From Paenibacillus dauci (GTDB lineage: Bacteria; Bacillota; Bacilli; Paenibacillales; Paenibacillaceae): a stretch of 64,000 nucleotides of DNA. The notes below the pieces were generated by a model, which ran no database searches, had not been told where the DNA came from, and was given only the letters and a program-made list of their open reading frames with translations. The stretch spans positions 1 through 64,000 of the forward strand of contig NZ_KQ040801.1 of the NCBI RefSeq assembly GCF_000971985.1, in the 5' to 3' direction. Positions 53,053-61,800 of the stretch are shown piece after piece. Within the stretch, counting starts at the first letter, position 1; each line of letters begins with the position of its first letter. Made by a program: the position numbers and the translations under genes.

Positions 53053-55128
53053 TCAGCTCTCCATCAGAATCCATTTCTCCAGATCCTGGACAAAACTGCG
53101 CATCTTGCGGGCATGCTGGCGGTCAATTTCGCCGCTCTCGTACAATTCCTGAACCGTATCACGCTGATTCTGGACAGCTGTGGTAATCAGGTTCAGCTTG
53201 CCCTCGTTCAGCGTCACATCCGGTACCATTTTCTCCGTATAATAACGGATGGATTCCATGACTTTGCGGTATTTGGCGATAACTTTCTGCGCGGCTTCTT
53301 CATTGTGATCATCGATCTTGCTGCGGATCGACTCAATTGCTGCCGGGCAGGTCTGCATTTTGAGCTGTTTCAGCATATGGATTTTGTCCAGCATCTGCTG
53401 TGAATGGGTCTCACCGGAAGTCGTCTGTTCGGACAGTGGCGGCGGAGCCGGAACATGGATCGGCAGCATGCCTTTCCATTTGTCTACACATTCGGCAATA
53501 CCCGTATCGACCCGGTTACTCAGTACCGTCTGGATGCGATCCAGCCGATATTCGAACTCCATGGCCAGCTCGGGTGTAATCTCGCCGCTGTCCCGCATCC
53601 GGCGGGCGACCTTGCGTTCTGCCTGAATACCTGCCAGATACAGCTCAATCTCCTGCGGATTCAGATCAGGATCATTCATAATTTGCTGCTTCAGCATATT
53701 TTTGCGGAACATATACTGTGTAATATCCGTGATCAGTCCCTGAGCCACTTCTCGGTTGGTCTCCGTTGTACTGGACTCTACCGACTGGATGGCTGCCTGC
53801 AGCACTTTCATCCGGATATGATCATCCATATCACGCATGGTAGGCGGCTGAGTGGAAGCAACGTCTGTGCCCGATTCGGCGGGCTGCGGTTTGGAAGATA
53901 ATATCGGCAGCAGTACACTCGCCAGAATCAGACTGAACAGGATCACCCCTGCTGCGATGAACAGGATCAGTTCGCGCTGCGGAAAGGCTGAACCGTCGTT
54001 TAGTACATACGGAATCGAGAAGGCAGCAGCCAGCGTAAGCGCCCCTCGTACCCCCGATAAGGAAGTAAGCAGGATACCGCGCAGATCGGGCTTGTCGTCT
54101 TCCATCTGCCGGCTCATCATATAGCGCACACTCCAGTACAGATAGATCCATACAAATCGCAGCACATACAGCAGCAGGGTGATCAGTGCGACATACCCCA
54201 GTACAATCCCATTGTTAAAGGCCGGGTCCGAGAAAATACTACCCATCACTTCGGGAATCTGGCTGCCCAGCATCATGAACACCAGTCCATTCAGCACGTA
54301 GACGATCACCGACCAGGTGCTGGTAGAGACGATTTGCATTTTCAGCTGGACCGATTCGGCGCGATCCTTTTCCATGGCATAGATAATTCCGCCTGCGACG
54401 ACTGCCAGGATGCCGGACACACCAATCTCTTCGGCTACCAGATAGATTACAAATGGCGTCAGCATCTGCCAGAGCACATGTACAGTAATATCTTCCATGC
54501 CCCATTTACGGACCAGCACCTGACAACGGATCAGGACAAAGGACATCAGCGTCCCTATAGCCAATCCGCCCAGCGCCACCAGTACAAAGTTAAATGAAGC
54601 CTGCCACAGCGAGAAAGTGCCTGTGACCATCGCAGCCACAGCAAACTTGAACGCAACCAGACCAGAGGCGTCATTCAGCAGAGACTCCCCTTCCAGCAGC
54701 CGATGTATGGAACCAGGCAGATGGATTCGTTTGGCGAGCGATCCTACAGCGACCGCATCGGTTGGCGACAGAATCGCTGCCAAGGCAAAAGCAGCAGGCA
54801 GCGGTATGCTCGGGATCAGATAATTAATCGCATACCCGGCCACTACAACCGTTATAAAAACAAGCCCAAACGCCAGCAGTACAATAGGTCCACGCAGATT
54901 CCACAGTTCATTGCGCGGAGTCTGCCGGGCATCGTTATATAACAGCGGCGCAATAAACAGAACGAGGAACAGCTCCGGGTCCAGATCAATCTTGATTCCG
55001 ACCAGTGCCACCATAATTCCCAGCGCAATCTGAAATAAAGGTACAGGAACAAAGGGGATCAGGCGGTTCAATACATTGGAGATTCCGATCATCAACAGCA
55101 TAGCAAGTACAGCAATAAAGTATTCCAT
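53053..55128 (-). CDS. Na+/H+ antiporter, CPA1 family
   Basis: A 691-residue monovalent cation:proton antiporter. The first 410 residues hold about 12 helices with the CPA1 core: DARQTPRNELW (helix 3-4 loop), ILSPTDAVAVGSLAKR (the TD pair that binds the cation), EGESLLNDASGLVAFKFA (the ND pair) and GVRGALTLAAAFS. A cytoplasmic C-terminal region of about 280 residues, charged and helical, follows (MRDMDDHIRMKVLQAAIQSV and more), probably regulatory. The start at 55128 has AAGGGG six bases upstream; the ATG at 55134 abuts it. Role: pH and Na+ control. Confidence 0.92.
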   Translation of the reverse strand: MEYFIAVLAMLLMIGISNVLNRLIPFVPVPLFQIALGIMVALVGIKIDLDPELFLVLFIAPLLYNDARQTPRNELWNLRGPIVLLAFGLVFITVVVAGYAINYLIPSIPLPAAFALAAILSPTDAVAVGSLAKRIHLPGSIHRLLEGESLLNDASGLVAFKFAVAAMVTGTFSLWQASFNFVLVALGGLAIGTLMSFVLIRCQVLVRKWGMEDITVHVLWQMLTPFVIYLVAEEIGVSGILAVVAGGIIYAMEKDRAESVQLKMQIVSTSTWSVIVYVLNGLVFMMLGSQIPEVMGSIFSDPAFNNGIVLGYVALITLLLYVLRFVWIYLYWSVRYMMSRQMEDDKPDLRGILLTSLSGVRGALTLAAAFSIPYVLNDGSAFPQRELILFIAAGVILFSLILASVLLPILSSKPQPAESGTDVASTQPPTMRDMDDHIRMKVLQAAIQSVESSTTETNREVAQGLITDITQYMFRKNMLKQQIMNDPDLNPQEIELYLAGIQAERKVARRMRDSGEITPELAMEFEYRLDRIQTVLSNRVDTGIAECVDKWKGMLPIHVPAPPPLSEQTTSGETHSQQMLDKIHMLKQLKMQTCPAAIESIRSKIDDHNEEAAQKVIAKYRKVMESIRYYTEKMVPDVTLNEGKLNLITTAVQNQRDTVQELYESGEIDRQHARKMRSFVQDLEKWILMES

Positions 55129-55203
55129 AGCCATCCCCTTTCCATAAATAGACGAGAGATGCCCTGTTACAGGTCACCTGCTGTTATTTTACCATGAACC
55201 TGA

Positions 55204-56490
55204 TCATATCGGATGATGAAGCTCGCCCATAAATACAATCAATCCGGTTGTCCGGTCAGTTACTGCCACAAAAAAGGGACGATCCATAATCATACGAAAG
55301 GGCTGGGATGGCATAGCTCCGGCAGCTATTTCCGCAGATGTAGCTGCTGCTGCTTCGGTCCCCTTCTCATCAATAATCAGATGAGTGTTCTGCTGTACTT
55401 TGCTCAGATACAGCGGTACACTCTGGCTGATACCATCCAGCTCTGCCCGCTGTGGATCGAATACCTGGCGTATGCCCATAGAACGCAAAATATCCCTGAA
55501 CTGCAGCTCCTCATTCAGCTCCAGACGAGGCAATCCTATCTCGCCTGCAGTAGAGCTCATCGCACTCGTCCAGTGCGCGAATTCAGGCAGATCATGCTGA
55601 CGGAACTGTTGAAGATCATAATCCCGATCAGGCAGTACCACGACCATTCCCCATTTTCCGGTAGCACCATAGGGTATCCGTACTGCCTGAAAATGCGGCT
55701 GCCGGGTATACTCATATTCTCCCTGCCGATGCATCATCTCCACACTGGATATTTCCCCTTTGCCGGATACAAAGGACTGCTTGTGAGTCTGCTGCTGCTC
55801 AAAAGGTTCCGTCCATCCTCCCTTGAAATAAACCGCATTAAGCAGCACCAGCATCGTATTCCCTTCCAGCGGATTCTGTATCATTTGATGGATGCCGCCG
55901 TGTGTAGCTTCGCTCACCCAGCTGTTTATATCCTTTACCGCTTGAGAAGAAGTGAAGTCTGTAGCGTGCAGATCGGCTCCATAGCTGTGCTGCAGCCTTT
56001 GAACAAAAGTATCTTCCGGCGCCCATCCGCTACGGCTCCATAACGAACCTGCCAGTTCGATCTGCACATCATCGTCCTGGTGCTCCAGCAGCTCTTGTAT
56101 TACTTGCTGCCCCTGATTAAGCTGCTGCAGGGTTATGCCTTTGGTATAAAGTGCTTTTTGCAATTCAGTGGCTGTCTGTCTGGAAGCTCCGTTATACAGC
56201 ATGGACAGATTCATATACAGACCCACCGGCGAAATAAACAGATTATCCGGGTCAGCCATCTGTGCCGGGCTATCTGGATCGTTTTGATACGATTCGTTAT
56301 AGACAGTCAGGGCAAAACGATTCATCGCCTCGGTCAGTTCAGGCTGCATATCACTCTGATTATAGGCCTGGGTCTGCACATGTTCCTGCCGTAAAGTAAC
56401 AAGTTCTTTTGGTTGAGAGCAGGACCCGAGCAAGGGAATAACTGCCACGGTAACCAGCAACAATAAGCCCATTAGATTGGTGAATTTCAT
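55204..56490 (-). CDS. Serpin family lipoprotein (serine protease inhibitor)
   Basis: A 428-residue surface serpin. The lipobox is LLGSC with Cys at 24. The shutter and breach motifs are present: NLFISPVGLYMNLSMLYNGA, LVLLNAVYFKGGWTEPF, and late FRMIMDRPFFVAVTD. The reactive loop starts with GTEAAAATS, a small-residue hinge as in inhibitory serpins. By canonical counting P1-P1' is Gly-Ala in AAG-AMPSQ, suggesting elastase- or subtilisin-like targets. AAAGGAGG precedes the ATG. Being anchored outside the cell, it may guard the surface from proteases. Divergent from the GNAT/collar operon. Confidence 0.92.
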   Translation of the reverse strand: MKFTNLMGLLLLVTVAVIPLLGSCSQPKELVTLRQEHVQTQAYNQSDMQPELTEAMNRFALTVYNESYQNDPDSPAQMADPDNLFISPVGLYMNLSMLYNGASRQTATELQKALYTKGITLQQLNQGQQVIQELLEHQDDDVQIELAGSLWSRSGWAPEDTFVQRLQHSYGADLHATDFTSSQAVKDINSWVSEATHGGIHQMIQNPLEGNTMLVLLNAVYFKGGWTEPFEQQQTHKQSFVSGKGEISSVEMMHRQGEYEYTRQPHFQAVRIPYGATGKWGMVVVLPDRDYDLQQFRQHDLPEFAHWTSAMSSTAGEIGLPRLELNEELQFRDILRSMGIRQVFDPQRAELDGISQSVPLYLSKVQQNTHLIIDEKGTEAAAATSAEIAAGAMPSQPFRMIMDRPFFVAVTDRTTGLIVFMGELHHPI

Positions 56491-56704
56491 AAGCGATGCC
56501 CTCCTTTATTGGGGATTGAGAATCTGTATCGATTTTCAGTTGGACCACAGTAATGTTCGCATAATCAGTACTTGTAATGATTTGAAGATTCATTTCATCT
56601 TAAATTCGTTAATTCCTTATATATTCTTATATATAAGTATATTTTTATTTTTAAAGGAATATAATGGGATTATACTTCACTTTAGGAAAGGAGGCTTGTA
56701 TTTC

Positions 56705-57217
56705 GTGCTTTCTTCCACACCGACAATTGTGCAGGTTACTGCTGCCGATCGTGATTTTCTGTTTGATGTCTACATGGATACACGACTATCGGAAGTGGCC
56801 TCATGGGGCTGGACACCAGAACAGCTGCACTCTTTTTTACATATGCAGTTCGTTATGCAGCAGAGCTATCTGGATAACCGGTATCCACAGCTGGATCGGC
56901 GGTTAATTAACTCGGATCAGACAGCAATTGGCCAGATGACCATCTTTCATGGAGAAAATGAACTTCGTCTGGTAGATCTTGCTGTTCTGTCCCGTTATCG
57001 CAACCAGGGAGCAGGCACATTTATCCTGCAGGAACTTCAGCGACAGGCTGCTGCCTATGCGATTCCTATTCGTCTGCAGGTACGTCTCGATAATCCGAGA
57101 GCCCAGCGACTATATCAGCGACTGGGCTGGCATGAAATCTCCTTGGAGGAGCTTCATATGGAAATGGAATGGTCTGTTTTTCAATCCAGCAACGGAGGTG
57201 TCCGAAGTAATGAGTGA
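56705..57217 (+). CDS. GNAT N-acetyltransferase, first gene of the collar operon
   Basis: A 170-residue GNAT protein. Motif A is DLAVLSRYRNQGAGTFILQE with the acetyl-CoA loop RNQGAG; motif B is LQVRLDNPRAQRLYQRLGWH. A unique N-terminal helix region (TRLSEVASWGWTPEQLHSFL) may bind the target. The start is GTG at 56705, ten bases after AAAGGAGG; a frame from 56477 would add 76 residues through the promoter. Its stop overlaps the first collar gene by 8 bp, so translation is coupled and the acetyl acceptor may be the collar proteins. Confidence 0.82.
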   Translation: MLSSTPTIVQVTAADRDFLFDVYMDTRLSEVASWGWTPEQLHSFLHMQFVMQQSYLDNRYPQLDRRLINSDQTAIGQMTIFHGENELRLVDLAVLSRYRNQGAGTFILQELQRQAAAYAIPIRLQVRLDNPRAQRLYQRLGWHEISLEELHMEMEWSVFQSSNGGVRSNE

Positions 57218-57725
57218 TTGTTATCTGGGCGAGATACGCATGTTCACTGGTAATTATGCGCCGCAAGGATGGGCATTATGCAATGGACAACTGTTAGCGA
57301 TCGCAAGTAATCAGGCGCTATTTTCTTTGATCGGTGTCAGTTACGGAGGAGACGGTATCACTACCTTCGCTCTGCCTGATCTTCGCGGACGTGTCCCTCT
57401 TCATAATTCCACTGTGCCCAACAATACCTTTCCGCTTGGTTCCCGTGCAGGCAGTGAAACTGTAAATCTGACCACAGCCCAAATGCCTGCTCATTCCCAT
57501 ACTGTACAGGCATTATCTACTCCGGCTACCCAATCATCTCCGGATGCCAATGCTCTCTGGGCCCAAACGGCTATGTACTCGGATGGCACCGGTACCGGTC
57601 TTGCTCCCATGAATCCGGCAGCCATTTCAACAGCCGGTGCTGCGCAACCGCATAATAATATGATGCCTTCCCTTCCGCTTACTTTTATGATTGCACTGGT
57701 CGGTATTTTCCCCTCACGTTCCTGA
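57210..57725 (+). CDS. Phage tail-collar-domain (Mdp-like) protein 1
   Basis: A 171-residue protein with a phage tail collar domain, related to microcystin-dependent protein MdpB. The N-terminal collar is YLGEIRMFTGNYAPQGWALC, then LIGVSYGGDGITTFALPDLR and GRVPLHNST. The middle is Ser/Thr/Ala rich with an AHSHTVQAL motif. The C-terminal part is PHNNMMPSLPLTFMIALVGI. No signal peptide. GGAGG precedes the ATG and the start lies inside the GNAT gene end. First of three paralogues; in phages such domains form trimers on fibres. Confidence 0.88.
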   Translation: MSDCYLGEIRMFTGNYAPQGWALCNGQLLAIASNQALFSLIGVSYGGDGITTFALPDLRGRVPLHNSTVPNNTFPLGSRAGSETVNLTTAQMPAHSHTVQALSTPATQSSPDANALWAQTAMYSDGTGTGLAPMNPAAISTAGAAQPHNNMMPSLPLTFMIALVGIFPSRS

Positions 57726-57767
57726 TATTCTCTTTTCGAATTGTTTTATATCCAAGGAGGTCATTAT

Positions 57768-58274
57768 ATGGCTGATCCGTTTATAGGAGAAATCAAGCTG
57801 TTTGCCATCAATTTTACACCATCCGGCTGGCTGGCCTGTGATGGACAGGTACTGCCAATCAATACGAATACAGCTTTGTTTGCTGTTATTGGTACTACTT
57901 TTGGAGGAGACGGCCGAACCAACTTTCAGCTTCCCGATTTAAGAGGACGTGTCGCTCTGCATCCGAATTCATCTATTCCTTCTGGAACGTCCCAGGGCGA
58001 AGCTGCTCATACATTAACATTGTCCGAACTGCCACAGCATACACATAGTGCTATGACTTCTACCGCTACAGCCAATCAGACCAAACCAGCCAATCAGTTA
58101 TGGGCTAAAGGGCAGCCGCTGATGTATGCACCTGTCGGAAACTTGACGCCTACCGCCATGAATCCCGGTACACTGACACCGACAGGCGGTAATACTGCGC
58201 ACAGTAATATACAACCCTACCAGACTGTTCAATTCTGCATAGCTGTACAGGGAACTTTCCCTATGCGGCCATAA
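57768..58274 (+). CDS. Phage tail-collar-domain (Mdp-like) protein 2
   Basis: A 168-residue paralogue of the preceding protein. PFIGEIKLFAINFTPSGWLA, then AVIGTTFGGDGRTNFQLPDL and GRVALHPNSSIPSG. The middle has LPQHTHSAMTSTATANQTKP and the end AHSNIQPYQTVQFCIAVQGT. AAGGAGG lies about 8 bases before the ATG. No signal peptide or membrane helix. The three proteins share the fold and the AHSN/HNN motif but differ in their middle region, as expected for subunits of one fibre or of three related fibres. Confidence 0.88.
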   Translation: MADPFIGEIKLFAINFTPSGWLACDGQVLPINTNTALFAVIGTTFGGDGRTNFQLPDLRGRVALHPNSSIPSGTSQGEAAHTLTLSELPQHTHSAMTSTATANQTKPANQLWAKGQPLMYAPVGNLTPTAMNPGTLTPTGGNTAHSNIQPYQTVQFCIAVQGTFPMRP

Positions 58275-58293
58275 TCAGGGAGGTTATCTATTC

Positions 58294-58836
58294 ATGGCAG
58301 ACGCGTATCTAGGCGAAATTCGATTATTTGCAGGCAGCTATGCTCCACTAAATTGGCTGTTTTGTAACGGCCAATCCCTGCCGATCGCCCAATATGAGGC
58401 CTTGTATTCCATTATGGGCAATACGTATGGAGGAGATGCCCAGAACTTCAATCTGCCCAATCTGGCAGGCTCTATACCAATCGGTCAGGGTGCAGGACCC
58501 GGTCTGACACCACGCAATTTAGGAAAGGCAGCAGGAAGTGCTACAGTCAATCTGACTGCCAATCAGCTGCCTGCCCATACACATAGCGTGATGGCCCAGG
58601 ATTCCAGCCAGGGATTGAACGATCCGGCCAACCATTATTGGGCAACACTGACTTCGGGCCGACCCCCTGCCCCCAAATCGCTGTATACAAATAATGTTTC
58701 TACTTTACAGCCACTCCACAATACTGCTCTGCTTCCGACAGGCAGACCATCAGCTGCCCATAATAATATGCAGCCGTATGTTGCGATTTACTATATCATC
58801 TGCGTAGAACAAGGAGAATATCCGGTTAGACCCTAA
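58294..58836 (+). CDS. Phage tail-collar-domain (Mdp-like) protein 3
   Basis: A 180-residue paralogue: YLGEIRLFAGSYAPLNWLFC, then SIMGNTYGGDAQNFNLPNLA and GSIPIGQGAGPGL (an insert relative to the other two). The middle has LPAHTHSVMAQDSSQGLNDP and the end AHNNMQPYVAIYYIICVEQG. GGGAGG precedes the ATG. A 47-base gap separates it from the large SLH gene, whose own ribosome site follows. Function of this protein class is not established; it is often next to surface protein genes. Confidence 0.88.
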   Translation: MADAYLGEIRLFAGSYAPLNWLFCNGQSLPIAQYEALYSIMGNTYGGDAQNFNLPNLAGSIPIGQGAGPGLTPRNLGKAAGSATVNLTANQLPAHTHSVMAQDSSQGLNDPANHYWATLTSGRPPAPKSLYTNNVSTLQPLHNTALLPTGRPSAAHNNMQPYVAIYYIICVEQGEYPVRP

Positions 58837-58883
58837 CCATTCGACACCTGTTACCAATCGACCGAGGACGGAGGAACTCTAGA

Positions 58884-61800
58884 ATGAATAAGCAGTACCA
58901 CAACATCAAGTTTCAATCTGTACGCGCTTCCAAATGGCCTGTAATGCTCATGCTGGCTGTTATGATTTTGTTTAATTTTGCTCCTTATGCTGCCTATGCC
59001 CAGACAGGTACGGCTGATGGGACCTATGATTTCAGTGGACTGGGAGCGACGGATTCCGGAGGCACCGGTTTTCAGAAGATAGCTGACAAATTTGTCGTCA
59101 GCAACGGGATGAAGGCTTCGCTGCCTCCGAAAGGAAACATTGAAACCTCTTTTTTTACCGATAATCAGCAAGACGAAAATACAAGTGGTTCGATTACGCT
59201 CAAAGCCGAAGGTGGAAACGTAAACAAAAACTTTACTTTCCAAGATCTAGGTTTAAGTATTTTTGAAGGAGTTGCTTCTGGGGATAATACGCTGAGCAAC
59301 TTGCAGGTCGTGCTCAAAAATTCGACGGGCAATACTATCGCTACCCTTGGTGGCAGTGGTACTTATACGATGACCATAGGCAATAATGTTCGTATTTACC
59401 AATTGTCGGAGCTGCTGGGTCATTCCGGCTCCTACTCGTATGCCAATGTCGCTTCGATGGATATTACATGGACATTTAGCTCCGGAATCGCTCCGTCCAA
59501 TCTGAATTTTGACAATATTACGATAGCCAACATTACCGGGGTAACCAATGCACAGGCACCGGTGATTACTTCTCAGCCTGCCGGTGTTACGACTACCGTC
59601 GGCAGTGCGGCTAACCTGTCGGTAGCTGCAACAGCCAGCGGGACGCTCAGCTACCAGTGGTACAGCAATACTACCAACAGTACAACCGGCGGCACATTGA
59701 TCACCGGTGCAACAAGTAGCAGTTATTCCGCACCGACCGGTACAGCCGGAACCACCTATTATTATGTGATCGTGACCAATACCGATAATTCGGTAAATGG
59801 TACGAAGACCGCTTCCGTTACCAGTCAAACAGCTGCGGTCACAGTCAATACGGTCACCAATGCTTCACCACCCACAATTACAACACAGCCAGCGGATCAA
59901 ACCGCCAATGTCGGTGGAAATGCCACTCTGTCCGTAGCCGCTACAGCCAGCGGCACCCTAAGTTATCAGTGGTACCGCAATACTACCAATAGTACAACCG
60001 GCGGCACATTGATCACTGGTGCAACAAGCAGCAGTTATTCTGCACCGACTGGTACAGCCGGAACCACCTATTATTATGTCATCGTGACCAATACGGATAA
60101 TTCGGTAAATGGTACCAAAACAGCGACAACTACCAGCCAGACGGCAAAAGTCACTATAAACACAGTCACCAATGCTTCACCGCCAACGATCACTGCACAG
60201 CCGGTTGATCAGACTGTGACGATCGGATCTGCTGCGAGTGTATCCGTTACTGCAACAGCCAGCGGTACACTTAGCTACCAATGGTATCGCAACACTACCA
60301 ACAGTAATACCGGGGGCACCCTGATCAGTAGTGCGACCAGCAGCACCTATAATGTACCGACTGCTACCGCTGGTTCGTTTTACTATTATGTAATAGTGAC
60401 GAATACCGACAACTCGGTAAATGGCAGTACAACTGCTTCTACAATAAGCCAGGTTGCGCATATCACTGTGAACGCTGTTACCAATGCTTCGCCACCGGTT
60501 ATTACTTCCCAGCCGGTCAGCCAGAATGTATATGTCGATGAGACTGCTATCCTGTCAGCTACGGCTACAGGCAGCGGCACGCTCAGTTATCAATGGTATA
60601 GTCAATTAGCGCTCAGTAATACAGGGGGTACTCCAATCAGCGGGGCTGTCAACAGCTCTTACGCTGCACCTACCAGCAATGCCGGAACCACCTATTATTA
60701 CGTTGTGATTACCAACACTGACAATAGTGTAAATGGAACCCGGACAGCGACAATAGCAAGTCAACCGGTTCAGGTAACGGTAAAAGCTCGTACTAATGCG
60801 GAAGCTCCGCTGATTACGTCTCAGCCTTCCAACCGTACAGTAAATATTGGAGAGACTGCCGAATTGGCTATAGCTGCTACAGCCAGCGGTACTCTCAGCT
60901 ATCAGTGGTACAGCAGTGCATCCAACAGCACGATTGGCAGTATGCCGATCGTCAGTGCGACCAGTGCCACCTATAATGCGCCAACCGCTACGATCGGCAC
61001 TGTCTATTATTATGTTATTGTCACCAATACGGATAATACCCTTTCAGGCAACAAGACAGCTTCAACAACCAGTCAGATTGTTTCTGTTACCGTTAATACA
61101 CTGAATAATGCACAACCACCTGTTATTACAGCAGAACCGGTAGATCGGATAAACAATACAGGCAGTCCGGTTACTCTCTCGGTAACAGCTACTGCCAGTG
61201 GTACGTTAAGCTACCAGTGGTATGAGAATACGAGCGGTAGCCTTGCCGGCGCCCGTGTGATTCCTACTGCCACTTCGTCTACCTATACGTTGACCACTGC
61301 TACAGCAGGCACGATGTACTACTATGTGGTTGTCACCAATACAGACAGCAGCATGAATGGCAGCCAGACGGCCAGTATCAACAGTCGCATAGCTAGTGTT
61401 GTCGTAACAGCTCCATTCACGTACAAAGTAACGTATAACGGCAATGGCAGCACATCGGGTACAACTCCGACAGATGCCAATATCTATCGGCAGGGAGATA
61501 CCGTAACAATCGCTGCTAATACAGGCAATCTGTCACTGAGCAAGCATAGCTTCAATGGCTGGAATACGCAGCCGGATGGCTCCGGTACAACTTACCAACC
61601 AGGTCAGACCCTGCAAATCGAAGATCAGAATCTGATCCTCTACGCTATCTGGCAAAAAGATCGGGATGATAACAATTCCGGCGGCGGATCAGGCGGTGGT
61701 TCCGGTGGAGGAACGTTACCTTCGACACCTTCCAACCCGACGTCTCCCGATTCATCCGCGCCTGTAAGTTCCGGTGCAGATATTCTGGTTAACGGCAAAG

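Noticed and set aside
56626-56637. CTTATATATAAG palindrome before the GNAT gene
   Set aside because: Perfect but wholly AT-rich and short; likely chance in an AT-rich promoter region.
56705-58836. Prophage or tailocin
   Set aside because: Only collar-domain proteins are present; no capsid, sheath, tube, holin or integrase genes were seen.
59253-59828. 191-codon open frame opposite the Ig repeats
   Set aside because: Its Gly/Cys-rich repetitive product follows from the repeats on the coding strand.
59547-61418. CRISPR array
   Set aside because: Repeats are 312 bp, in frame and coding; no short repeats with unique spacers.
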